Shown piece by piece: positions 1 to 8,291 of a stretch of 64,000 nt of DNA (its first letter is position 1; the number at the start of each line of letters is the position of its first letter). The stretch is from Sulfuricurvum sp. (GTDB lineage: Bacteria > Campylobacterota > Campylobacteria > Campylobacterales > Sulfurimonadaceae): contig JAQULP010000001.1 of assembly GCA_028718525.1 (NCBI GenBank), positions 127,406-191,405 on the forward strand. The letters are read 5' to 3'. A model generated the notes under the pieces. The model saw nothing but the letters and a program-made list of their open reading frames with translations. It was not told the DNA's origin and made no database searches. Position numbers and translations under genes: made by a program.

Positions 1-1
1 T

Positions 2-571
2 TTACTGGGAGAAGTTCCCTCTACGATGGAAATCGAGCACCGTCTGAAAGATTCAAAAAGGAGCGGTGTCGTCGTCTCTTTTTTACCGTTTAACAAGCAC
101 GATCGCACCCTCTTGCTACCGGATAGATATCGCCACATCATCCAAGAAGCCTATGATCATGCCAATATCAGAGTCTATCCCTTGGATACACCTCTTCCGC
201 CAAAAGAGTCACCTCTTCTGCTCCGTTATAACCTTTTGTTAAACACAGCGATAGTGACCGTCGATTCGCATGTCTCTTCTGAAGAGATCGATACTGCGCT
301 GGTAGAGATTTCGGAGCATCCCTGCGATATGATTTATATCGATATTAATCTTCATCGTGTTGCCGATATCGATAATCTCATCCGAATCTTGAACGAACGG
401 CTTTTTTTCTACAGCGGTATCCTTTTTTCCTACTATAACAATGACGATTATCTGCGTCTCCAACACAAAAACTCTTCGGAGATAGATGAAGAGAGCCTGA
501 TATGTTTTTCCGATTATGCGAAAAGGCTCTTATCCTTTATCCGGCAGGATGAATACAGCCTCACTCAATAG
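2..571 (+). CDS. C-terminal part of an unrecognised protein (5' end outside window)
   Basis: The reading frame is open to the window edge, so the first ATG (position 26) is probably internal and the gene starts upstream. About 189 residues are visible and end at TAA 569-571. The visible part alternates predicted strands and helices, with two blocks resembling the two halves of a GNAT or ACT-like fold, but I see no catalytic signature. Some long bacterial proteins that fuse an ATP-binding or anti-sigma-like domain to a GNAT-like C-terminus end in a similar way; this is only an impression. The gene converges on dapE and overlaps its 3' end by 7 bp. Function unknown. Confidence 0.6.
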   Translation, partial: LLGEVPSTMEIEHRLKDSKRSGVVVSFLPFNKHDRTLLLPDRYRHIIQEAYDHANIRVYPLDTPLPPKESPLLLRYNLLLNTAIVTVDSHVSSEEIDTALVEISEHPCDMIYIDINLHRVADIDNLIRILNERLFFYSGILFSYYNNDDYLRLQHKNSSEIDEESLICFSDYAKRLLSFIRQDEYSLTQ

Positions 572-1659
572 TTTTGGATGACGTCGGCGAAGACTTCATA
601 CAGTTTCGTTACCTCATCGATGCTGGTACGTTCATTAGGGGCATGGATGGTATCGTTTCTAACGCCGAATTCAATAACATCAATTCCGAATTCTGCAATA
701 AACCTTGCATCGGATGTCCCCCCTGCAGTGGAATGTTTAGGCTTGATTCCGGTAATACGTTCGATGGACCGGTCGAGTGTTTGAACGATTCCGGTATTGA
801 CGTCTGTCATAAACGGTTTGGCTGATTGGTCCAGTTTAAGCGTATAATTCATCTCTTTAAAATATTTATGGACAAAATGTTCAATATCTTCTTTGGTTGT
901 TTTGGTTGAATTTCGGACGTTGAACATCATTTTCAACTTGCCCGGAGTGACATTGGTCACCTCCATTCCCGCACGTATATCGGTGATCACAAATTGACTG
1001 GGAGAAAAAAACTCATCTCCCTCATCCAGATTGATTCCGGCCATATGCGGCAGCACCTGTGCTACTTTATGGATCGGATTGGTCGCTTTCTCAGGATACG
1101 CGGCATGTCCCTGCTTGCCGTGTTTTTCAATAATACCGTTGATTGAGCCTCGTCGACCTACTTTCATCGCATCACCGAAACGCTCTTCGCATGTAGGTTC
1201 GGCGACGATTGCCGCATCCGGAAGCATTCCGTTTTCTTTCAGATATTTCAACACTTCCAACGTTCCGTATTTGGCCGGCCCTTCTTCATCGGAAGTGAGT
1301 AAAACCGACAAAGTTCCGTTAAAGGGTCCCGCTTCTTTAAGTGCCTGAACAAATGCCGCTACGCCGCTTTTCATATCCTGTGCACCTCGGGCATAGATAT
1401 ATCCCTCTTTTTCAGTCGCGACAAACGGATCACTCTCCCATCCTTCTCCGGCCGGGACGACATCGACATGACCGGCGAAACAAAGATGTTTCCCCTCTCC
1501 GTACTTACGGTACGCAAAAAAGTTTTTTACCCCTTCACAATCAATCCGAACCGTCGTAAAGCCTTCCAGGTAGCTCTCTAAAAAATCAAATATTCCCCCA
1601 TCTTCCGGAGTTACACTCGGAGATTCCAAAAGATGTTTAAAAAGTTCTATAACGTTCAA
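565..1659 (-). CDS. dapE: Succinyl-diaminopimelate desuccinylase DapE
   Basis: M20-family di-zinc amidohydrolase that hydrolyses N-succinyl-L,L-diaminopimelate in the lysine / meso-DAP pathway, so it feeds peptidoglycan synthesis. Length (364 aa) is usual. The metal-binding HVDVVPAG motif is near residue 65, the SDEEGPA stretch carrying the catalytic base and a metal ligand is near residue 128, and the C-terminal GGTSDARF and HAPNE motifs are present. The start is a TTG placed directly after the TGA of the MutS7-like gene (TGATTG), so translation is probably coupled. The N-terminus (short helix, then SPSVTPEDGG) matches the family, which supports this start. Confidence 0.95.
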   Translation of the reverse strand: MNVIELFKHLLESPSVTPEDGGIFDFLESYLEGFTTVRIDCEGVKNFFAYRKYGEGKHLCFAGHVDVVPAGEGWESDPFVATEKEGYIYARGAQDMKSGVAAFVQALKEAGPFNGTLSVLLTSDEEGPAKYGTLEVLKYLKENGMLPDAAIVAEPTCEERFGDAMKVGRRGSINGIIEKHGKQGHAAYPEKATNPIHKVAQVLPHMAGINLDEGDEFFSPSQFVITDIRAGMEVTNVTPGKLKMMFNVRNSTKTTKEDIEHFVHKYFKEMNYTLKLDQSAKPFMTDVNTGIVQTLDRSIERITGIKPKHSTAGGTSDARFIAEFGIDVIEFGVRNDTIHAPNERTSIDEVTKLYEVFADVIQNY

Positions 1660-3681
1660 TCAATTTCCTCGTAATTGTGTCTCATATTCCAATCGCAAAC
1701 CTTGCTGCGTCATTATAAAACCTCTGAGATTGATTTTGCCTTGCGAAATCTCTCGGGCGTGTATTTCACATAAAGGTATAAGATGATGGTGCTCTTTAAG
1801 ATGGGGGATTTGTCTATTTCGGATTAGGGCACCGCATATAACACATTCGCACGCGACAACTTCCCGGTACCGTTTAATGTACTCTTTTTGATTTCCCAAT
1901 TCCAATACATCATACTCTTTGGCTAACTTATCACGTATTCTGCGGGCATTATGCAAAAAACCGGAATGCATATGGAGCGACTCGGCAAATTCCAACCCGT
2001 AAACACTGCTCCCCCGACCGGGTTTGAGCAGCCGATCATATAGCAGCCGGTCACTTTGTTCATCATAACGGACACTTAAATGGAGACTGACCACTTCACG
2101 CAACCGGCTTAATTCATCAATCAAAGAAAGCTGATGCAAATGGGTCGTCATTAAAAAGAGCCCCCTTGTTTTCACCAGTTCCATAATGGTACTCGCGACA
2201 ATCGCAACGGCAGAGAGTGTTTCCGTTCCGTGACTGATCTCATCACCGATAATAAGAGACCGATCGGTAGCACGACTAAATATCGTATTGAGTTCCAACA
2301 TCTCTACTCCGAAGGTAGAGAGAGATTTGGCAACATTGTCACGGGATTGTATCCGGGTATATATCCCCTCAAAAAGGGAGAATTTCATCGCTTTCGCACT
2401 TACAAAAAACCCTGACTGTGCCATACTCACCGCAATTCCGACACTCTTCATCAAGGATGACTTCCCGCTGGAATTAATCCCATACAAAAGGACACCCCGG
2501 ATATTTGCGCCGTCATGAACCGAAGAATCCAACATGACGGTATTGGGATAAGGCAAATCCAAATGATCACGATTCCCCATCACAATATCATTGGGGACAT
2601 ACCGTATCCCTTGTGCTTCGACGAGCAAATGACGCAACCCCATGATCTGTAAAAAATTCTCGTTAACTGAGGAGACGATCCGAGGCCGGCACAACCCATA
2701 ACGCTGCGCTAAAACGGACGACGCTACGGCAACATCGATTTGAGCGATCCAGTCGATTAATTTTCCCATAAATCCGCTTGCTTCTTCTATCCATTGACGG
2801 GAGATATGGTACTGAACCATATGGTTAATCCAAACTGGCGAAATCCGTTCTTCCGGTAGGAGAAGAGAAAGTTTGTGCTCAGAAAGATACGTTTGTATTT
2901 CGAGAATATTGTGCAGAGGAACTAACAATTCCTGAATCTCTTCAAGTCGGCGATGACAAAGATTCCACCACAGCAATTCAAGGTCCCCAATTATTTGCAA
3001 ACGCTTTTCAAGCCACTGCGAATGTGGATTAACCGCATCGATCCAATCGTATCTGCGATTAAGTTCTAACGGGTCTTTGATGGGTAAAAAAAGGCGAAAG
3101 CGCCCTAAACGTTTCCCCATCGGGGTCGACATTGTAAGGAGAAGCGAGGCGATGTCGGGAAGTTTTGGGTCAACGGAGCTCATCTCCAATTGTTCTAGCG
3201 CATTATTTCCCAGTTCCATGAATTGAGACATCTCTAAGAGTGACGGAAGGGCAAAGGAACTATGATCACTCCCCTGAAAACGGCTCGATAAGAGAGCCAA
3301 AGCCTGAGACGCCAATTCCCTTGATTCCAAACTCATATGTTCTATCGGGGTCAGAAGCGAACTGATTCCAAATACTGCTTCAAACAAAGCATTTTGTGTT
3401 TCATGATTAAATTTTCTTTCATCGTACTGATAATCAAACAAGGCAAAATTTTTGGCAATTTCATCAAAATCATTTCGGGAAGAAGCCCCTATGACCAATG
3501 TCCGGCAATTGGTCACAAACAACAGATGAAGGGCTTGATCGATTGCACCGTACGGATGATCGGTAGATGCGGGAATTTCCCCTATCCACCCTCGCATTCC
3601 GTAAGGTTCAACCATGGCTAAACCGATCGAATAATTCCCTTCTGTACACTGGATATAAAGTGCCGCTACCGATTCTGTCAT
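1660..3681 (-). CDS. MutS7-type MutS homologue with C-terminal HNH-like zinc motif, lacking domain I
   Basis: 673 aa. MutS core and ATPase: Walker A GINSSGKSSL at 401-410, Walker B LIIGDE at 476-481, followed by SHGTETL and the MTTHLHQL segment typical of MutS domain V. The C-terminal 60 residues hold CECVICG (611-617), a triple His (631-633) and C638-x2-H641, followed by a GxIxLxGxxxTxxGxxLxY tail resembling the HNH extension of MutS7 proteins, a group known from Campylobacterota, giant viruses and octocoral mitochondria. The loop that normally carries the HNH Asn is missing, so the motif is compact. The N-terminus begins in a connector-like region; no mismatch-recognition domain I (Phe-x-Glu) is visible, and the 141 bp upstream leaves no room for one. 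Probably a DNA-transaction ATPase; a mismatch repair role is an inference. Confidence 0.8.
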   Translation of the reverse strand: MTESVAALYIQCTEGNYSIGLAMVEPYGMRGWIGEIPASTDHPYGAIDQALHLLFVTNCRTLVIGASSRNDFDEIAKNFALFDYQYDERKFNHETQNALFEAVFGISSLLTPIEHMSLESRELASQALALLSSRFQGSDHSSFALPSLLEMSQFMELGNNALEQLEMSSVDPKLPDIASLLLTMSTPMGKRLGRFRLFLPIKDPLELNRRYDWIDAVNPHSQWLEKRLQIIGDLELLWWNLCHRRLEEIQELLVPLHNILEIQTYLSEHKLSLLLPEERISPVWINHMVQYHISRQWIEEASGFMGKLIDWIAQIDVAVASSVLAQRYGLCRPRIVSSVNENFLQIMGLRHLLVEAQGIRYVPNDIVMGNRDHLDLPYPNTVMLDSSVHDGANIRGVLLYGINSSGKSSLMKSVGIAVSMAQSGFFVSAKAMKFSLFEGIYTRIQSRDNVAKSLSTFGVEMLELNTIFSRATDRSLIIGDEISHGTETLSAVAIVASTIMELVKTRGLFLMTTHLHQLSLIDELSRLREVVSLHLSVRYDEQSDRLLYDRLLKPGRGSSVYGLEFAESLHMHSGFLHNARRIRDKLAKEYDVLELGNQKEYIKRYREVVACECVICGALIRNRQIPHLKEHHHLIPLCEIHAREISQGKINLRGFIMTQQGLRLEYETQLRGN

Positions 3682-3715
3682 TATGATCTACCCGCTTTTT
3701 ATCTGTTCATGGGTA

Positions 3716-3721
3716 ATTATA
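3716..3721 (-). promoter_or_regulatory. -10 box for the MutS7-dapE unit
   Basis: A minus-strand TATAAT lies 34 nt upstream of the MutS7-like ATG. No clear -35, which is usual in this phylum. Confidence 0.5.
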
Positions 3722-3822
3722 CTTATTCCCGTCCAAAAGTGAGCGATTTAATTTTCATTTTTGATAATCAAGTTATACTTACAAAATTACACTTTTTAAA
3801 TTAACACCTTAGGACCCACTTA

Positions 3823-4236
3823 ATGAAACGCCCTACCCCGGTAAATGAAGAAGTCTTATTTGACGGACGAAGTTTGATCTCTGAAACCGATACGAAAGGG
3901 ATTATCACCTACGTAAACCGCAAATTTACGGAGATGACAGGATATACACCGGTCGAAGCCGTCGGGCAGCCTCATAGCCTATTACGCCATCCGGACATGC
4001 CCAAAGCTGCTTTCGAGCAAATGTGGAAAATTATTGAAAGCGGCAAAATCTGGGACGGCTATGTCAAAAATCTTCGAAAAGACGGGAAATTTTACTGGGT
4101 TGTCGTCCATATCGTTCCAAAACTCGATGAAGAAGGGACGGTCATCGGTTATATCGCTTCACGTAAAATGCCTGACCGTAACCGGCTAAAAGTGATCGAA
4201 GAGCAATACCGAGAACTTCTGGAGCAAGAGCGCTAA
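3823..4236 (+). CDS. Stand-alone PAS-domain sensor protein (Aer/CetB-like)
   Basis: 137 aa consisting of a single PAS domain and a short C-terminal helix. Family features: GIITYVNRKF and MTGYTPVEAVGQPHSLLRHPDMP in the core, then DGYVKNLRKDGKFYWVVVHIVP. This pattern is that of FAD-binding Aer-type PAS domains. In Campylobacter jejuni a PAS-only protein (CetB) pairs with a separate membrane signalling partner for energy taxis; a similar split role is inferred here, but no partner is adjacent. AGGA lies about 10 nt upstream of the ATG. The 3' end overlaps the convergent MATE gene by 4 bp. Confidence 0.85.
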   Translation: MKRPTPVNEEVLFDGRSLISETDTKGIITYVNRKFTEMTGYTPVEAVGQPHSLLRHPDMPKAAFEQMWKIIESGKIWDGYVKNLRKDGKFYWVVVHIVPKLDEEGTVIGYIASRKMPDRNRLKVIEEQYRELLEQER

Positions 4237-5537
4237 AGCTTTTCGTTAATCCACCTTTTTTGGCGGTATACCCGCCAAAACCACCACCCCTTGATGAACG
4301 TTTCGACCGTCATAGCCGTATAAATCCCCACAATTCCCCCGCCGAAAGTCACTACCGCGTATGCCGGGATTATTCTAAAAATCCATAACGAACCGATCGA
4401 TATCTGCATGCTTAAACGGGTTGCCCCGGCTCCGCGCAACGCCCCGCTAAAAACGAATGTTGCGGCTAAAGGGACCTGTGCTATTCCGACAAGACGCAAA
4501 TACAGGGCCGCTTCATCAATCGTTGCCGAATCGTTTGTAAAAAAACGGATCAAATATTCCGGAACCGCTAAGAGGACAACTCCAACACTCCCCATAAAAA
4601 CAATGGCTATCTTGGCACTCAATATTCCTGAATCGTAGGCGTTGGAGTGTTGTCGTGCACCGATATACTGACCGGCCAGAACCATTGCCGCAACCGAAAA
4701 TCCAAATCCGGGCATAAAGGCTAAAGCTTCAATTCGAAGTCCGATCTGGTACCCGGCCAATGCTTCCGTCCCCTGAGAGGCTATCATCCATACAAACAAT
4801 AAAAATGATCCCACCCCGGCGACCCGTTCAACTGCCGCGGGGGTACCGATAACCACCATTTTTTTAAGATCGTTGTGGATAAGTATCGGATAGATCCCTA
4901 AAACTCCCCCTTTGCGCATCAGAAGCCATCCATACAAGAATGTACTAAATCCATAAGCGCATAGTGTCGCATAGGCGGCCCCCTGGATTCCCATGGCCTC
5001 AAAACCGCCATGCCCGAAAATAAAAAGATAATTCAATCCGCCGTTCAAAAAAGCCGAAGCAATTTTAATAATGAGTGAAGAGCGAGTATCCCCGGCTGCA
5101 GAGAGGACATTATAGGCCAAGGTATCAAGAAAAATCAGCCCCATCCCTAACGAAAGAATTTGAAAATAGCGGCTTCCGAGTTCAATCACCTCGCGATCGG
5201 ATCCCATCCAGCGGAAAAAATCATCGGAACCTATCCATCCGATTCCTCCGACGACGATCGACCCTGCAAGTGCCACCCAGAACCCGGCGAATACAACCGC
5301 TGACGCACGATGGCGCCTACCGCTTCCAATATACCGGGAGATCAAAGCGCTGGACCCAACGGCATAAATACCCATAAACGCTTGAATCACCATCATAAAC
5401 TGCATCGAAAGACCGACGGCTGCCAATGCCGCAACCCCTAAAACACCGATCATCAACATATCGATAAGGATTTGAACAATATCCAGCAGATGCTTCAAGG
5501 CGGCAGGAATCGCCAGCCGGAGAACACGCTGGTTCAA
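4233..5537 (-). CDS. MATE family efflux transporter
   Basis: 434 aa inner-membrane protein with about 12 hydrophobic segments in two pseudo-repeats, beginning with the VQILIDMLMIGVLG helix typical of MATE/NorM proteins; these export cationic drugs or metabolites in exchange for Na+ or H+. The assigned start is a TTG 11 bp after the stop of the upstream small gene, with no convincing Shine-Dalgarno, so the exact start is uncertain; the family N-terminus fits it. Last gene of an MFS / small protein / MATE group on the minus strand. Substrate cannot be predicted. Confidence 0.88.
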   Translation of the reverse strand: MNQRVLRLAIPAALKHLLDIVQILIDMLMIGVLGVAALAAVGLSMQFMMVIQAFMGIYAVGSSALISRYIGSGRRHRASAVVFAGFWVALAGSIVVGGIGWIGSDDFFRWMGSDREVIELGSRYFQILSLGMGLIFLDTLAYNVLSAAGDTRSSLIIKIASAFLNGGLNYLFIFGHGGFEAMGIQGAAYATLCAYGFSTFLYGWLLMRKGGVLGIYPILIHNDLKKMVVIGTPAAVERVAGVGSFLLFVWMIASQGTEALAGYQIGLRIEALAFMPGFGFSVAAMVLAGQYIGARQHSNAYDSGILSAKIAIVFMGSVGVVLLAVPEYLIRFFTNDSATIDEAALYLRLVGIAQVPLAATFVFSGALRGAGATRLSMQISIGSLWIFRIIPAYAVVTFGGGIVGIYTAMTVETFIKGWWFWRVYRQKRWINEKL

Positions 5538-5548
5538 CGATAAAGCAT

Positions 5549-5830
5549 TCAGTTTTGCAGTTTCTGCGCGATCTCTTGCATAGCGTGAAACAACTCCTCT
5601 TTGGTTTGATACCGCAACTCAACACGATTAACCGGGACTTCTCCTACCGGATCAAAATCACATATTAGAACATACGTTTCGAGGGTAATCTGATTGGCTT
5701 TCATTTCCGCCCATTCCAAAGAGACCGAAGCTCTTTCGCCTCCGGCAACAATCATTGCGGCGGGATAAATACGGGTGATTTTTGCCAAATCGATCTCTTT
5801 TCCATCCCCTACCCATATTATCTCATTCAT
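5549..5830 (-). CDS. Small conserved-looking protein of unknown function
   Basis: 93 aa, soluble, no signal peptide, Cys or known motif. A beta-rich N-terminal half (NEIIWVGDGKEIDLAKITRIYPAA) is followed by a C-terminal amphipathic helix (KEELFHAMQEIAQKL). It sits between the two transporters: its ATG overlaps the MFS stop as TAATG, so translation is coupled. It may be a partner of the transporters or independent; the sequence gives no function. Confidence 0.75.
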   Translation of the reverse strand: MNEIIWVGDGKEIDLAKITRIYPAAMIVAGGERASVSLEWAEMKANQITLETYVLICDFDPVGEVPVNRVELRYQTKEELFHAMQEIAQKLQN

Positions 5831-7035
5831 TATCCTATCTCCTTCAACTCATAGTTCTGTCTCATCCAGGCATAATACAGTGCCGCCATTAAAAAGACTC
5901 CGGCTAAAATCAGAGTAATAGCCCATAATGCCAGCCCTGAAGCTGCCAAATAGCCGATTAATAAAGATACGAATGCCCCCACACCGAGGAAAATCATATC
6001 GTTATAGGCCACAACCCGACCGTAGAAATCACTATGGGTATGATGCTGCAATAACGTATAGGTATAGGACCACAACGTCGTCGTTACAAATCCAACGGCA
6101 ACCGAAGCGATCAGCGACCAATAAAAATTATCGATCAATAGTGCCCATAACCCCAGGGCTATTGCCTCAGCGACAAAAAGAAATCCCAACCGTCTGTTGT
6201 TGATCCAGTGCCCCAACACCATCGGACCGATTACCAATCCAAGCGAACGTGCAGCATTGAGTAAACCTATTCCCAACGAGACGGCAATAATTTGTCCGTA
6301 ATAATGTTTTGCCGCTAAAGCGACCAGAGCATCAAAAGCCGTAAACCCTAAAACAGCATGCAGCAGCATCAAATGGTAAACAATCGGATTGTTCCGGATG
6401 TAAGTAAATGCTTCTTTCATCATGACACTTAATTTAGCACCGCTGATGGAAAACGCAAGATCAATTTTCAACGTAGAGACTAATGCCAAAACAATCAAAA
6501 ATAATCCCGCATCTAAAAGAAAGGCCGCACGGACCCCCATCCAATAAACGATAAACCCGCTGAGTGTCATCCCCAGCGTATACGATAATGACCAGATGAT
6601 CGAATGAATTTCATTCGCCGTTTGCAAGGATTTACCTTCCAAAATTCTGGGAAGAAGCGACATTTCCACCGTAAAATGAAAGCTCGAAGCCCCCATACGG
6701 ACAAAAACCAGCACATACAGAAGCCATAATTTATCAAGCGTATCAACACTGATGAGGGTAAGCGTCGAAAGAATTTCGATGGTAGTAAGGATAAACATTA
6801 AACGCTTGGGATGGATACGGTCAAGAATGACACCGCTAAGCGGTGCCTGAAAGACACCAGGGAGGAAATGGAGTGCCGCAACCCACGCTATCGTTGTTGC
6901 CCCTACCCCCATTTGGATTAACAGGGTGTAAATGGCAACGTTGCTAAACCATGCACTAAAATAGGCGATAAGCTGAATCAAAGAGAGCCGTCGTAAAAGC
7001 GGTTCATGTTGCAAAAGGGTTAAATAGCGTTTCAT
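5830..7035 (-). CDS. Major facilitator superfamily transporter
   Basis: 401 aa with about 12 predicted membrane helices, an MFS loop-2/3 signature region (LSGVILDRIHPKRLM, around residue 65) and a second-half repeat (LGHWINNRRLGF). Resembles EntS/MefA-like exporters. Substrate unknown. ATG start at 7035; first gene of the three-gene minus-strand group ending with MATE. The divergent flaG promoter begins only 26 bp away. Confidence 0.88.
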   Translation of the reverse strand: MKRYLTLLQHEPLLRRLSLIQLIAYFSAWFSNVAIYTLLIQMGVGATTIAWVAALHFLPGVFQAPLSGVILDRIHPKRLMFILTTIEILSTLTLISVDTLDKLWLLYVLVFVRMGASSFHFTVEMSLLPRILEGKSLQTANEIHSIIWSLSYTLGMTLSGFIVYWMGVRAAFLLDAGLFLIVLALVSTLKIDLAFSISGAKLSVMMKEAFTYIRNNPIVYHLMLLHAVLGFTAFDALVALAAKHYYGQIIAVSLGIGLLNAARSLGLVIGPMVLGHWINNRRLGFLFVAEAIALGLWALLIDNFYWSLIASVAVGFVTTTLWSYTYTLLQHHTHSDFYGRVVAYNDMIFLGVGAFVSLLIGYLAASGLALWAITLILAGVFLMAALYYAWMRQNYELKEIG

Positions 7036-7060
7036 GAGTGCAAGGTTATCATGTCAATAT

Positions 7061-7087
7061 TAAAGTTTTTATTTCCATTGACGATTT
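7061..7087 (+). promoter_or_regulatory. Sigma-28 (FliA) promoter of flaG-fliS
   Basis: TAAAGTTT, then exactly 11 nt, then GACGATTT. This matches the FliA consensus (TAAAGTTT-N11-GCCGATAA; the -10 in Campylobacter is usually CGATWT). It lies about 40 nt before the flaG ATG, in line with late flagellar class regulation. Confidence 0.8.
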
Positions 7088-7128
7088 AGAGATAGAAATT
7101 GTCTCATACTTCTAAAAGGAGAATTATT

Positions 7129-7521
7129 ATGGAAATATTGCAAACGACAGCTAAGATGCAGCAAAGTCAAACCGCTGCACCAAAAAGCAGTGCTGAATTG
7201 CATCCTGTGCAAAGTGTTCAACAGATCCAAAAAGCGCAAATCAATCAAGACAAAGTGGCACAAATCAATAGTGACCAAAAAACATCCAAACTCGATTCAC
7301 AAGAGCAGATGGACAAGCTTATTGAGCAGTTAAACCAGTCTTTAAACCCGTTTAACACCTCTTTACGCTTCGGATTTGACAATAAATCGGAAGATTTTTA
7401 TGTCTCAGTAGTCGATACGAAAAGCAACCGTATGTTGAGACGATTCCCGGTTGAGCAGGCGGAACAGCTCTTACCGAAAATACAAGAAGTAAACGGTCTT
7501 TTATTCGATCAAAAAGGGTAA
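7129..7521 (+). CDS. flaG: Flagellar protein FlaG
   Basis: 130 aa. The N-terminal half is low-complexity and Gln/Ser-rich; the C-terminal 65 residues form the FlaG domain (LNTSLRFGFDNKS-like strand, DFYVSVVDTKSNRMLRRFP, then EVNGLLFDQKG). FlaG affects flagellar filament length. The ATG at 7129 is chosen because AAAAGGAGAA lies just upstream; a TTG 30 bp earlier would lack an RBS. It is followed after 71 bp by fliS; the usual intervening fliD is absent. Confidence 0.9.
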   Translation: MEILQTTAKMQQSQTAAPKSSAELHPVQSVQQIQKAQINQDKVAQINSDQKTSKLDSQEQMDKLIEQLNQSLNPFNTSLRFGFDNKSEDFYVSVVDTKSNRMLRRFPVEQAEQLLPKIQEVNGLLFDQKG

Positions 7522-7592
7522 CCGGTCTTTGAAACGATACCTCTTTAAATCGTACGCAATCAACTATATCGAAACAAATCAAGGGAATCTTT

Positions 7593-7973
7593 ATGTACAC
7601 CAATCTTGCCTATAATACGTATACACAAAATAATATCGGTGTAGAGTCACCCGCCAAATTAATACAAATGATGTATGAAGGAATTTTACGCTTCAATATG
7701 CAAGCGAAACGCTCTATCAAGGAGGGCGATATTGAACGGCGTACCTATTGGATCAATCGTTCCAATGCCGTAATCAGCGAATTGATCAATATTCTCGACT
7801 ATGACCAAGGGGATATTGCCCATTACCTTTCAGGGCTTTACACTTATCAGTTACGCTTACTCTTAGAGGCTAATATCCATAATGACATCACCAAAATTGA
7901 TGAAGTAAATCAGGTGATCAAAGGGTTGTTGGATGCATGGAAAGAGAGTAGCGATGTGGCTCAGCAAGCTTAA
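7593..7973 (+). CDS. fliS: Flagellin export chaperone FliS
   Basis: 126 aa, all-alpha. The N-terminal NAYNTYTQNNIGVESPAKLIQMMYEGIL-type region (residues 7-33) is the FliS signature, followed by the helix bundle. FliS binds the flagellin C-terminus in the cytoplasm to prevent early polymerisation. AGGGA lies 8 nt upstream of the ATG. Overlaps the next small gene by 20 bp. Confidence 0.93.
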   Translation: MYTNLAYNTYTQNNIGVESPAKLIQMMYEGILRFNMQAKRSIKEGDIERRTYWINRSNAVISELINILDYDQGDIAHYLSGLYTYQLRLLLEANIHNDITKIDEVNQVIKGLLDAWKESSDVAQQA

Positions 7974-8208
7974 AGCTGCCATTATCTTGGAAGAGGTAGA
8001 TACCCTCTCCTCTTTATTGGATGAAATTCCAAAATTTGAATCGTTGGAGCAGATGGAAGAGGCCGCTTTTCTTCTGGCCCAAAGCATTACGTTAATCGAA
8101 CACCACAAAATTAAAACGGCACAAACGCTGCAGCAGCTTAAAAATACAATTGATTTTCTTAAATCTACGCAATCTGAGCCATCCTCTTCAATAAATCTAA
8201 AATTTTAA
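7954..8208 (+). CDS. Small helical protein in FliT position
   Basis: 84 aa starting MWLSKLKAAI; the ATG at 7954 has AAAGAGAG upstream and overlaps the fliS 3' end by 20 bp, so the two are co-translated. The protein is acidic, helical and without Cys. In many bacteria the gene after fliS encodes FliT, the FliD chaperone; here there is no recognisable FliT motif, so the role is inferred from position only. A start 21 bp earlier is possible but less well supported. Confidence 0.7.
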   Translation: MWLSKLKAAIILEEVDTLSSLLDEIPKFESLEQMEEAAFLLAQSITLIEHHKIKTAQTLQQLKNTIDFLKSTQSEPSSSINLKF

Positions 8209-8229
8209 CCCTTTTCTCACCCTTTTTTT

Positions 8230-8264
8230 GATAAAATCGCGCCATTCACTCCATCGTATGGAGT
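8230..8264 (+). promoter_or_regulatory. argG promoter -10 region and leader hairpin
   Basis: GATAAAAT at 8230-8237 after a T-run is a plausible -10. The predicted transcript begins near 8244 and opens with a 7-bp hairpin, ACTCCAT-CGT-ATGGAGT (8248-8264), followed by a short leader to the argG ATG at 8292. Confidence 0.5.
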
Positions 8265-8291
8265 AAGGGTATCAACGATAAGGATGCAGTT

